From Lates calcarifer (lineage: Eukaryota > Chordata > Actinopteri > Centropomidae), in assembly GCF_001640805.2 (NCBI RefSeq), contig NC_066833.1, positions 9,534,715-9,598,714 on the forward strand: a stretch of DNA of 64,000 nt. The letters run 5' to 3'. The translations under genes were made by a program, and so were the position numbers. The notes beneath the pieces were generated by a model. It made no database searches. It saw only the letters and a list, made by a program, of their open reading frames with translations, and had not been told where the DNA came from. Below are positions 35,086 to 46,480 of this stretch, one piece after another; position 1 is the stretch's first letter; each line of letters begins with the position of its first letter.

Positions 35086-36698
35086 TAATAATTACATATC
35101 GTAATGAAACACACTGCACCTCAATTCTAAAACAAGAGAGCAAGATTAAGGGTTTATTAAGCACAAAGCTTAATTTTAGTCTCTTAATCTTTAGGTCGTT
35201 GACCACAGATAAAACCAAGGGAGAGGGAATATTTAGACGGCACAAGAGCAACTGAGGGTGATGTGTGGGGTCTTGCTGTGTAAACAGCTAGTTGATGTAA
35301 TATTCCCATCTATATGTCTGTCATATTAAGACTTTTATTTTGTAAAATACTTACCTTTTTAGGACTCTTTGATTTGTGCATTTCTACATCATCCAACCCG
35401 CCCATTTTAAATATGTTTCAGCAAATAAGCCATTTCAATTCGGCGTTTTAGCGATGTGCCTGTGCATCTGTGTGACAGTGTGAAAGAGAGTGAGCTATGG
35501 CTAATTTGGCCCATCTGCACTCACACAGCCGGAAAGTTTGAGCATCTTTTTAATTAGGTGTTTTCAGTGCAGTCATTTGTGAGCTGAAACGCTGGATGTG
35601 CTCGGCCGTCAATCCCGAGTTTAGCTGCGATGTATTTTAGACGGCGCTGACAGCTTGTTAATGCGATCAGTTCCTATCTAATCTCACAGCTCACTTCTTA
35701 TCACTGGGAAATCTTGCTGTATTTAATCCTCCCTACCTGACTAAGCTTTCAGCAGGAGATAGCACGTCACACACAGAAAAGTTCAGTTTTGTTTCATTTT
35801 TCAAATATAACATATGTCTTTCTCATTAGATTTAGATTTTTAAAAATACAGATGTATTTTACACCTGTGTTTACAGTACTTTATTGTTAGTCTGTGTATT
35901 AAAACACCTGCCAATCACTCTGATAGTAATAGGAGGTTCCTGGCCTGTTTAAATTTTAGTATCTATGTGATGCTTTTGCTTACTTTTATATCCAAATTGA
36001 GCCTTTTAAGATGAAACTGATTTTCACCTCTTTTATTCTGTGTATTCGCTGCCCTTTTTCCTCTCGATTGCTTTTCTCTACTTTTCCTTTGATGAACTTT
36101 GGGATGTTTATTCTAAACACAGACGATTCCTGGTTGTCTCTCTGTAATTAAAGGGTATTATGGTGTCTAGACAGAAATTCTTATGTGTGCTATTAAATCA
36201 GCTTCAAAGCAAGGGATCAAAGCAAAGGACAGAGTGCTGGACAGTACTCTAAGTGAAGGACAGTGGTTCACAGAGATGCTCTACCTGAGGATTAGCCTGA
36301 TGATACCACACACTGTGGCATCACCAGTCCAGGTGCTGTCAGGTGCAGAGTGGAGATCTTCCCAACTTAAGGAAAGTCTAGAATAAATTTCCAAAAAGAG
36401 AGGGAACCAAGAACAGTCATAGCTGACCCAAATAGACCCGAGAATAATTAGACCTGAACAAAAACATGGTCGACCCAAACAGAGAGAGAGAGAGAGAGAG
36501 CACATGAATTAGATCAGTTAACAAGCAGCTGCAGTGGAAAAGAGTAGAAATATAATTATTAAAATGGCCTGAAAATGAATGTAAATTCACAGAAACAAAA
36601 AATATTCTTGCTAGTTATTTTGTTTATACAGATTGCTTCAAAGACATAAACTATTCAGAGTGCCATTTCCAACTTCTGCAGCAACAATAGAACATATA
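35086..36698. other. unannotated interval with one enhancer-like patch
   Basis: No gene or transposon is seen. The segment at 35545-35740 carries taattagg (35551-35558) and gttaatgcgatcagttccta (35656-35675) and lacks simple repeats, so it may be a regulatory patch (low confidence). Confidence 0.45.
36481..36500. repeat. (AG)10 microsatellite
   Basis: An uninterrupted run of ten AG units. Confidence 0.95.
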
Positions 36699-36699
36699 A

Positions 36700-36857
36700 A
36701 GACAATGTTCTAACCTATTAAATAAGACATCTGAATATAACTATATAAACAAACCACCATAGACACTGTAGAAGGGGTGAGGCGACAGGTATTCAGTTGG
36801 TTGCAGTCTGCGTTCACACCACTAGATGGCACTAAATCTTACATGCTGCTCCTTTAA
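36700..36857 (-). mobile_element. TTAA-ended inverted-repeat element, copy 1 (one end)
   Basis: In reverse complement the segment begins ttaaaggagcagcatgtaag, continues 'atttagtgccatctagtggt', 'gtgaacgcagactgcaacca' and 'actgaatacctgtcgcctca', and then 'gtttgtttatatagttatat'. The element at 60775-61136 shows the same order with few differences, in the opposite orientation. Only one terminus is present; the other half is not recognisable. It has no coding capacity and is probably a non-autonomous DNA transposon. Confidence 0.8.
36819..36831 (+). promoter_or_regulatory. CTCF core motif match, forward, inside TTAA-ended element
   Basis: CCACTAGATGGCA fits all positions of CCASYAGRKGGCR. It lies within the terminal segment of the element at 36700-36857. 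The same 13-mer, in reverse, is in the other copy at 60801-60813. Binding is untested. Confidence 0.5.
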
Positions 36858-38780
36858 TTTCCTGATGAATAGCTAAGATCAGACAGCTAAAAGCAGAAGA
36901 ACCATGAAATGTCAGTCTGCATCCTTCTTTGTAACAGCACGGTGCCTTTAAATGTAATCACCGTTTACTCAAAATGCTCTCTCCAAGCAGAACACTGTCT
37001 AATTTGCAGGATGCTTTGGGTTGAAAAATTAATCTTTTAAAGATTTATTGACCAAAAACTTAATTAATTTGTTAAGATGATCAGCTCATTAGAGATACTG
37101 CGTAACGGTCTCAGCACAGTTTTGCAGATGTTACAGCCACGTAGGAAAATGTGGCAAACCACACCAGAATCACGCGCCGACATCACGTCTGTTCAGAGTT
37201 TTGACCTTCTGTTCAAAGATTTAACAAATGGCTCAGTGGAGCTCACAGCCTGACAGCGTACGAGCGTCCAGTGAACCGTGATGCATATTTAACAGGATCC
37301 GCCGGCCCCTGCAACATCTCTGCTATAAACTATGCTCTCGTCGAGCTGTTCAGTCACTCTCAGTAGCAGGTCTGAGTGTACCGACAGCCTCGATTATACG
37401 CACCATTGGACAATCCGCAGCATATCAGACACTGCTACTAATGATAATGAAGGACGAGGCACTCCTGTCTCCCTCTGTCTTTCCTTTTCTTTCAGGCACC
37501 TTCGTCGAACACTTTTTAACTCCTAACGTTCTTGTCACGACATATTTGTCCAGATCAGCCCAGGAGTTTCTCAGGATGCATATTTATTCGCTCTCAAGTC
37601 CTCATAAGCCCCATGCAACTGTTATGATTATTTTCCCTGATAATACTTTTTTTCTGATTGAGGTAATTATGGTGAGATGGCATGAGTGTTTCTCCGAAGT
37701 GAGGCACTTGACAATCAGACTGAATCACTGAGGGGGGAACTATTACATGGATTTATTTCTCAAAGGGAGGTGGGGGTGATGTTAACGATCAGCTGCGTTG
37801 GTCAGTGATTTTAATCCCGTTGGGTGCGTGGATCTGGGTAATTTTTCACCGCCCGCCCCAGTCATAATTATCGCTGCAATTACCCACTGTTTTTCGGCGA
37901 ACTCTCTGATCTTCCTGTAATTTAAATCCCATCAGGAGCGACGTCCATGTACTTTAAAGCTGCTCTTTTGTTTCCAGTGGGCAGAGCTGCCATTCTTTTG
38001 TCTTTATTTATCAGCTCAGTGAGAAATTACACTGTGGACAGTAGTGTTTTTGTTAAAATTTAGGCCTCTTTTGGAAGAAGAAACCGAAGCCATCAGGCAA
38101 GAAAGACCCCATAAATAAAAGCTAGAATTCTCTTCTGAGGCGTCTCTGGATTTAGAAATAAAGTTCTGCATGTTTTTGACTTGTAAGCAGATTTATAGAT
38201 GTTTATTTGCAGTGGGCATCAGAGATAATGACATCCTCTGCAAGTGTAAGTCACACTGACTGATATCGATATCAGTATTATGTGCAGCATGAAAAAATGA
38301 TTTGTGACTCTCAGTGTCTTTGCCTCACATCGCTCTCTCTGCACCTCCCATCCCACTTACCTCCGCCCCCCTGCGGAGGCTTTTGGCTTTTTCTTCTGCT
38401 AAATGTCCCATAATTTCCTGATGGTTAAAGTGCTCTCCACCTCCTGCTGTCAAGACTAGAAAGAGTTAATTTAAGATAACAACACTGGATTAATAATTTT
38501 AAGATGTCTGTGAAGATTCTCAGTCCTCCGCTTCATGGTTATCCAAGAATAGTTGAATCGAGAGCAGCTGGTCATAGATTCTTGAAGAGGTTTCACCTTC
38601 ACCTTCATCCAAGAGGTTTTTATCTACAACCAGCTGCAGCTGACCCTCGCTTCGAACCTTCTGGGACAAAAATGTAATGTTTCAAGTGAAAATAGAAATC
38701 TCAAGACACACAGACTAACCACGGTCGATGCATTACATTTACATTTATTCAAAGAGCAGCCATTAATCAGATCTAAACAA
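36858..38780. other. unannotated interval with one enhancer-like patch and one palindrome
   Basis: No supported gene. The frames at 37332-37731 overlap in two phases and have no motif. The segment at 37800-37960, with cataattatcgctgcaatta at 37863-37882, is enhancer-like in texture. An 18-bp perfect palindrome lies at 38259-38276. Confidence 0.45.
38259..38276. repeat. 18-bp perfect palindrome
   Basis: actgatatcgatatcagt equals its own reverse complement at all 18 positions. Its role is unknown. Confidence 0.9.
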
Positions 38781-38784
38781 TGGT

Positions 38785-39085
38785 GGGGCAGCATCCACCC
38801 ACCAGCTCAGACCCTCATCAGTAGAGCTGAACTTGTTGAACAGTATAAAAACCTTGAGCACAAATTGAAATTTGATGCTAACTCTGACGTGTTCTGCACA
38901 GCAACGTTCTGAGGAAGCTAAGTGTTTTTAATGCAGATAATAAAATGACGTCCTCGTTCTGAGAGTCTTTTATCCGATCTGTTCTCACATTCTTTATTAC
39001 TGCTTGGTACGGTAACTTTAACATCAAGGATACACCTGAGCCGTACTGTGAAGGAGGCTGGAGAGATGATACATGACCCACAGAC
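38785..39085 (+). pseudogene. L2-like LINE polyprotein relic, region after the reverse transcriptase
   Basis: The frame starting near 38833 reads VEQYKNLEHKLKFDANSDV, the counterpart of 'VEQYKYLGTIIDNKL.F' that follows the catalytic core in L2-like elements. After a frameshift near 38905 the reading continues as NVLRKLSVFNADNKM, and then, past a stop, as ESFIRSVLTFFITAWYGNFN at about 38962-39021. Intact relatives read 'LRKLR.FNVD...M...FY..FIESVLTF...WYGN'. The WYGN motif is a landmark of this region. The relic cannot be translated as a whole. Confidence 0.8.
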
Positions 39086-40420
39086 TCTGTTTGACAACCA
39101 CAAGTAGAAACTCTTCTGTTCATTTTGCAATAAACCTGCTAAATTTACACATTTAATCTCATATAAATCTAAACTTCTAGCAACTAGTGATAGAGATTGT
39201 TTTGTTGTTTTTCTACCTTGTACTGGAGATATGTTCGGTTATGTTTATCTTTATCAACATGGTAAATGTAACTGTATCACTAAAATTTCTTCAATTCAAA
39301 GTTGTCTTAAGTGAAAGTGACACAGACTGATCTGATACCACTTTCTGTAACATTAGTCTTAACATGTCAGGAAATCTTTATCCCATCTCTCTGGTTGGAG
39401 ATTATACAGATACATATTTTTAAGTGCAAGATTACAGCGTGGCTTTGAGCTGGAGGGGATTATGTTGTAACAGCCTCGACATTAGTATGTAAGTGTCAGG
39501 TTTTATTAGGACGTCTGTTTCTGAACCAAGGACCAGACATGTTCACTTCCTTATTTAATTTAATACACTTATTTGCTGTTCAATAAGTGGTTGCAGAGAA
39601 TAAAACAGTCACAGTTACTAACTCTCACTTTCAAGTGGAGCTTCAAACCAGAGTTCTCAGGTCATGAAGGTGGAGGTGTGTGCTAGGGAATAAGCTAATA
39701 ATCTAAAAATCTGACTGTGAATTTTAGCAGAAGAAACGTGTACGTTCAATAATAAACCAAACCAGAGATGCAGACAAAAATCCAAAAGAGAATATTCTTC
39801 TAGTCTTTTTAAAAAACTGAAATTCCTGAAATAAAACAGCTTGAAATCTTTACCATCTGTGTGTAATATGATTATCTTAATTCAAAAACAGCATAGCAGC
39901 AGAGACGGTTTTGTTGCAACAGTTGTTGCTGAATGATTTGTTTTTCTGCGACGGTGACAAATGTTCTTGTTGTTTTTGAAAGCACATCAGATCATTTGTA
40001 CCGTATTTGGTTTGTGCTGTATAGCAGGAAGATTTCTAGCAGTGCCTGATATGAATCAGACGTGTTCAGATAGAACAACTGGCTAGCTTTGAGCAGACAA
40101 TTAGCTGCGCATGCTAGCACAAATTGCCTCATCAACTCAGTGCACCCTTGTTTATTAATTCAGGCTTTCAAAATCTCATACACAGATTATGCAATCAGTG
40201 ACTACAGTATCCAAGTCAGTGGAGTAGATAAGATACATAGGCAGGGGCTGTAATAAGACTCATCAATTATGGAAAGTGAACATACAGTGGCAGTGTTGAA
40301 AGGTGTCAGCAGCCACCTGGAGATGAAAGGACCCTGTCAGTGTTGTTTAATGGGGGACCTGCTGTTGTTGCTTCCCTGAACTGGCGCTGACCCCGAGCAC
40401 ACTAAACCCCACGGACTGAT

Positions 40421-40470
40421 CCACTTTAATTAGTTAATTGCTGTTGGTGGTAATTCACTAATTCACCGTG
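40421..40470. promoter_or_regulatory. cluster of homeodomain-type words
   Basis: Within about 45 bp lie tttaattagttaattg (40425-40440), ggtaattcactaattcacc (40449-40467) and their flanks, giving four TAAT cores on alternating strands. Clusters of this kind occur in developmental enhancers, but AT-rich DNA also produces them by chance. Confidence 0.25.
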
Positions 40471-42029
40471 TCACTGGAGACGCACATCATATCGATACGG
40501 TTAAGTGAGTAGGCCAAGCTCGTTAAAATTAAGAACTGGACATTATGGCGATATGTGACAGGCTTCACTGACTGTATCGTCACTGCACAGATTTGTCGCA
40601 TAGTCATAGAGAAAGGTGAGAGGAGTCACGCCGATGGAGGTCACCTTCTCAGACAGGTTTTCCTCGAGGGCGTTCAAGGTGTTAAAGTCAGCTGGGCGCA
40701 CAAAAAGTTGTGTGAAGGCTGAAAAAAAAATCACACCAGCGTCCGAATCGATCGATCAATCAGCTTTTGAGAGAATGGAGGAAACTGCTTAGCTGTTGAG
40801 ATCCATCCCTTTTCTGTCAGGTTTAAAAACACACAAATACATAATTCACACGCTAACAATTAGCAAACCCGCTAGCTTTTTCGTTATTGAATGACATGAT
40901 GCATGTTTCAGGATCAGCAGACTTTCTCACTCGACCTTTCAGACAGATCTAAACTCCTCTCCTTTGAGGAGTTGCAGTATTTCACAGTGAATGTGCTCTC
41001 TGGACTTCACATATTTAAAGTGATTAAAATCCTGCCGTTTTCTTGTGTATCAGTCGGTTTTGGAAAGTTACTGAAATTGTTCTCAGCTCCTTATTTCTCC
41101 CGTCATGAAATATGTGCAGGTAAGAGCTCTCAGGTGACGCCAGACAATCCGATCGGCACTTCATTTAAAGCTCTTATTCACAGTCCATGAAAATTCACAT
41201 TTTATTGAGTTCCACTTTTAAACACAGTACAACCAACTTTGCAACTTCTCCAGGCTTAAGTGGAACTTTTTAATAAGGTGCGAAACAAATCTGCCGAAGT
41301 CACCTTGTGACATGTAAACACTGAGGGGGGAAAAATAGAGCCTCTTCATACACCTGCTTTTCTCTTCCTCCATACTCTTTTATCCATCTGGTGTTATGGC
41401 AAGCCATCTCAGCTGCACGAGCTGTGCTTCTTTCAACCCCCAGCAGCCTTTCATCTCGCCTGGAAAAGTGAGTGCTCCCATGTTTATCCCTGATCCAAGG
41501 AGCATGGAGAGTCAGGGTACAGCGCGGGGTACGAGGGGAGGAGGATGCACGGCAGCAGACAAAGAGCCGGGTAGATCTGAAGGCAGTCTTTAACTGACAA
41601 AGGCCCCAGCTTACCGCATATCTGTGACATTAAGGATTAGCGGCTGAGAGACAGTGCTCTGCCTGCACTTGTTAATCTCTCCCCTCCCAACATCACTCAC
41701 TCAGCCTCCCTCTCTCCCCCTCTCTCTCTCTCGCCAGACGCTTCCTCTGCCCTAACTTTAATTAGTTTTGGCGTGGATTGAAGGAAAAGTTGGCGCTTTC
41801 TTCAGGTGATAAAACAGTAACTGCCACTGAGCTTAGTCAGGGTTAACAGAGTCGAGGTCAAGTGTGGACTCCTGAGAGTTTTGAACCGCAGAGAAAAGAC
41901 TTCCCTTAATGTCCCTGTTATATTTAAGGCAAAAACATGAAATAAATGAAAACGTGTTTAATTTATTGTTTCACTTTGAAGGTTCTGCTCAGTAAGGTGA
42001 GTAATGGTTTTGTGAGGAAATAGCCATCT

Positions 42030-42330
42030 GGACGTGGCTGCCTATTTATTAATTATGCAAAGGAGCGCTAATCAGAAATAATGGGCTTCTTAATTACTGT
42101 CCCAATAACAAAGCAATAGAACAGGTGACCAGCAGCAGCAGCTCGGCACCTGGACACTCCACCACATGCAGTTTTCACGAACAAATTGCAAACTGACATA
42201 ATGAGGTTGACAAACTGTCAGCGATTAATGAATGGCACCGAATATTGAGTTAATTGTCTCGCAGGTGTCCTCAGAGTGCTGCGTTTCATCTTATCAAGGT
42301 GTCACTGTCTTAGTAACAACTGCCATCATT
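42030..42330. promoter_or_regulatory. best candidate for a conserved enhancer
   Basis: The patch carries ttattaattatgcaaag at 42046-42062 (a homeodomain word fused to an octamer-like ATGCAAA), cttaattactg around 42090, a SOX-like aataacaaag at 42104-42113, and an E-box word acaggtg at 42121. It has no simple repeat and no open frame. This mix of POU, SOX and homeodomain words is typical of neural or developmental enhancers. Function is inference and no alignment was available. Confidence 0.3.
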
Positions 42331-44079
42331 TATATGCTGCCACATGCAGCGCAGCTATCAGTGCTTATTTTTTAAAATTGTCCGATTATGTATTTTATGT
42401 GCAGCTGTGTTTTTAGTCCAACTTTAACTGAGGCGTACTCCACCTTCTGCAGCCATAGACTGATGCACATATTCAGCAGGTAACGTTTAACCGCTGCGCT
42501 GAAATATCCTCAGAAATAAAGATGAATTTTGTTCCTCTGTTTTTAATAAATGATGAATAAATAAAGCTGCATGGCCAGTTTTTCATTTAATGAGCAATGA
42601 AATAGTCCTCATTTTCATTTTGAGCCACGGCCTTGTGCTGTGCTGCTGTCAGTATTAAACTGAGTTTTATGTGCTCACACAGGAAATGTCACAGTGACAA
42701 CTTACTAAAGTAAATAACACCTGATGTTCTGCAGTTAATTAAGTCTCATGTTTTAATTTGTGGCCCTCAGAGCATGGGGTGGGGTTGTGTTTTTTTTGTG
42801 TGTTAGTATTAGAGCAATTACAACAGTGGCCACTCTCCCAGTTTCCCTGTGGAGGCTGCGAGCTACTGTCTCATGGAGTGGACGAGTTAATCCTTCAAAT
42901 ACTGGCTGAAGACAAACTGGGGTGGACTTGAATCCACGGCGGACCTCAGGGGAAGCTCAGTCAAAAAGACACTTCTGCACACTTCTCCTGAGGGATTTCT
43001 ACAAGTGGCTAAACACTGAATAAAAGCAGATTAGTTTTTCAGAGCTGTCCAATAAAACTAAATAATAAGAGGAAGAAAGAAGCAGTTCCTTTTCTCTTCC
43101 TGTCCCTGTCGAGTCGATGCTTGATGTAAAGCATCTATTTCACAGTGAATTCTTGCTTTAGATTCAACCTGTTTTGTTTTATTCTAAGAAATGACTCTTA
43201 TGTTTTCTTGTAGCTTCTGATGGTGCGTTACGATTGTGTGCGTTTAGAAAAGAAAGTCGTTTTCAGCATTTATGCACATACCAAAAGTATCACCCTCAGG
43301 GGCTGATTACACACTTCTGATGCTTATTTTTTAATAGATTCTCTTGGTTTGAATGAGACGTGTTGAAATACACTTAAAGTATTATTTACAAAGCTGTTTG
43401 CAAGCTCAGATGTATTTACTGAGCAGAGATGTACACAAAGAGGTTGCACTAAACAGACTGGTTCTTAATGCTGTTTCAAAGCAGTGGAAATTTGGAAGAT
43501 TATAAGTCACATTTCACTAAAAAAGAGAACTCACATAAAACAGTAAACTGAACGACCAGTTAACATCGAGGAGGTCAGCAGAGTCATATATAAATGAATA
43601 CAATACAAAACCTGACACAAAAAGAAACTGACAGGTTTAATATACAGTCTGCAGTTCAGTTTGGGATTAAAAGACACCAGAGATGTTTCTCGCTGACTGA
43701 GACATTCTTTAATGCAGCCTGATTTCTTGTTATTTAATTTTTTAATACGTCTAAAACTAGCTCGCAGGTACTGAGAATTTCACACAGAAACTTAAATGGA
43801 TTCACACCCAGTCCTGAAGTAAACATACAGACCTCCTCCTTCACCATTAGCAGGACAATTTAGCTTTTGCATGAAGCACATAACCAAATGAAATTACAGG
43901 CACACCCTGTCTTTGCTGCACATGCCACATATGTTGCTCACTTTTCCTAAAAATCGAATATACGTGTGTTTTGTACCGTCGTCTTTCACCTTCCACTCAT
44001 CGCAGTAAATGTGCTCGGAGAAGAATTTAGTCTGTGATCCTCCAAAGACAATTTGTAGATAGTTGTCTTGTGCATTCGG

Positions 44080-44245
44080 GGGACAAAGCCCTCCTATCAA
44101 TCTGTGTCCCACTGCCGGTGCACAGCTAATTGAGTGTCACTTTGAATATCGCAGCTTGCTATCTGCTTATAAGAAAACTCCAAGACGAGGCGGGAGTGTA
44201 GAGCCGGGTGTCATTGTACTCCCGAATCATGCACATCATCAATCT
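44080..44245. promoter_or_regulatory. candidate regulatory patch
   Basis: cacagctaattgagtgtcac at 44121-44140, followed by tttgaatatcgcagcttgc, sits in non-repetitive, GC-balanced sequence. The frames here are short on both strands. This is a weak, texture-based call. Confidence 0.18.
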
Positions 44246-45324
44246 TGATTTTAGAGCCTAAGGGGAGGTGAATGGAGACGCTGAGTGTGCTGACAATGAT
44301 TTCTAGACTTTGTTTTTTCACCTCTGTGTCCTCGGGGATGAGCCCCGCTGTATAATCTCAGTGTTTAATCCTTTACTTTGTGTATACATGATATCTACAG
44401 AGAACAGTGTGGTAGATAAGGCTGTAATAAAAGAGAAAGGCCTCCGAGGTCCGAGGTGATTAGACAAAGTTATGACTCATTCATGTCGTGTCTCCTCTTA
44501 CTGACCGTGTTACTCTCTGTGGGTGACTGCTCACATCACAGTTGATTTCTTATCCAGACTCAGCATCTTTATATCTCCATCACTGTCCTGCATGAATTAA
44601 TTATGTAATGTAATGGAAATATTTCCTGAGAGAGGAATCTGAGCGCTGTGGACCAGAACTGGACTTGAATAAGGGGGATGGTTTTGGGCGCAGAACCTTT
44701 ACGTTTACCAGCTTTGGAGGTTAAATAACGATGAGCATTTAACGACGTTATGAATAAAATGAAGAGTGTACAGATGTTTAATTCACTTTAAACTCAACTC
44801 ATTTAAAATAAAACAATTAGATTAATTTAGAATAGTATATACATTACTTCCTGCTTCTTTTTCTTATTTTTAATAAGTATTGGGGGAAAACTGAGTAAAC
44901 TTTTGGGAAGGCAAATCATTTATTTTTTGTTATTGTGACTGGAGAGCTTTCACTTCTTATTAATTGAATCTTTTCTCCAGGGAAAAGCAGGGGAATTGAT
45001 AGTTGACAGCTCTCCAGCATGTGCCTGCGCTTACACATATTTATCCAACACTGTGTGTTGCCAGATGATGTTGTGAAGCACCAGATTAGCTGCAGCACAA
45101 TCTGTTTTTCTCACAGTGGCACCTCCCTGAATGAATGAGTTTGCTTTTTGATGCAGTGCTGGTCTGGACTGGTGAAGTGCAGTCAAATGTGAGTCCGACC
45201 TGTTGAGCCTCTCTAGCCTGCTGTGCTTGTCAAATGCAGGGTTGATGTGGTGATGTAGATGTGTGACATTAGTGTGAATTCAAGAGCTAAAGCAGCTGCT
45301 TCATGTGCAGAAGCTGACAAGGAA

Positions 45325-45338
45325 ATTACCATGGTAAT
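45325..45338. promoter_or_regulatory. palindromic RFX X-box-like site
   Basis: attaccatggtaat is a perfect 14-bp palindrome. It matches the RFX X-box pattern GTTNCCATGGNAAC at all specified positions except the two outermost bases. RFX factors regulate ciliary and other genes. No promoter is visible nearby. Confidence 0.3.
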
Positions 45339-46269
45339 GTCTGCACGTCAGGGACTGATTTGCAGGTATTTCCCCTGATAGCATCGTGGAGGAAAGAAGA
45401 GTTGAATCAGAGGAGTGTTGGTGTTTATGTTCTACTTTGTGTGCTTTGATTGTTCCTCGTTGAAAAGGCAGTAAAATGCAGCTGCTGTGAATATTATTTA
45501 TGCCACACAGTTTGAGGTCCTGCGCTCATAACCCGGAACAGACGTGTGTTACGTCTGAATTTCTGACCTGTCGAAGGTCGACGTTATAACGTTCATAATG
45601 TGTGACAGATAAACGAGGTGCAGTGAAGGCAGCACGACTCGTTCATGAGTTACCTGAGTCCACGTGACATAAAATCAGTTTTTTCTTCTTACATCCGAAT
45701 CCAACCACAGGTGCGATAGCGACTTTAATCACCCACTTACCTCACCACGGCTACACAAACCTCTCTGTCTCGATTACAGGTCTTTTTCACGGCAGACGCT
45801 TTGGCATGTCGGAGCAGGACCAGCACAGGTGTACGTAATTACATCAATAATGGCTGCGTTTCATTCGCGGACGCTGTGCCAGTTTCAGGACCTCGGTGCT
45901 CTGCACGCTGGCTCGCCGGGACGCTTATAAAGAACCCGGTCATTGTTAACAATACCAGCTACACCTGTGGATTTCCTGCTATGACAAATGAAAATGTTGC
46001 TGTGAGATTTTCCAACTGCTCTCACATGCAAGCAATTACATCCCAGCACTGTCTGAAACACGGTCTCGATTATTATTTCCTGATGAGCGTGAACGTGTTG
46101 AAGGTAACTGACGATACAACAGGTTATATAAATGCTTTTTATACATATTTACATCTCAGACGGCACAGGCAGTTTCTCTTCTCTTAAGCCGTCATTTACT
46201 TGGTCTCAGGAATGAGTGACCTTCATCAGAGTCATCCCACACACACATGCACACGTCTGATAACATCGG

Positions 46270-46480
46270 ATTAGCTTAGGAGTGACTCCCACTTTTCCTG
46301 TAATTAATTCAACAGCACTTGGAGGGGAAGTAGTCGTGTTAAAGCCAAATCTTCTGCACCATTTAACTGGATAATGGCAGAGATTTTTATGATGTTTTTA
46401 TTAGAGGGCGACCTTGGCTTTCAAGGTGTTGGCAGCCCGGCGTAGTGAGCTGAGAAAGGGAGTGACCAAACAGCGGGGTA
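46270..46480. promoter_or_regulatory. candidate regulatory patch
   Basis: cctgtaattaattcaacagc at 46298-46317 lies in a non-repetitive segment without open frames. Weak inference from motif and texture only. Confidence 0.18.

Noticed and set aside
45801..46187. 128-codon open frame, the longest in the window
   Set aside because: No domain, signal peptide or conserved-looking pattern. A frame of this length is expected by chance among six frames of 64 kb.
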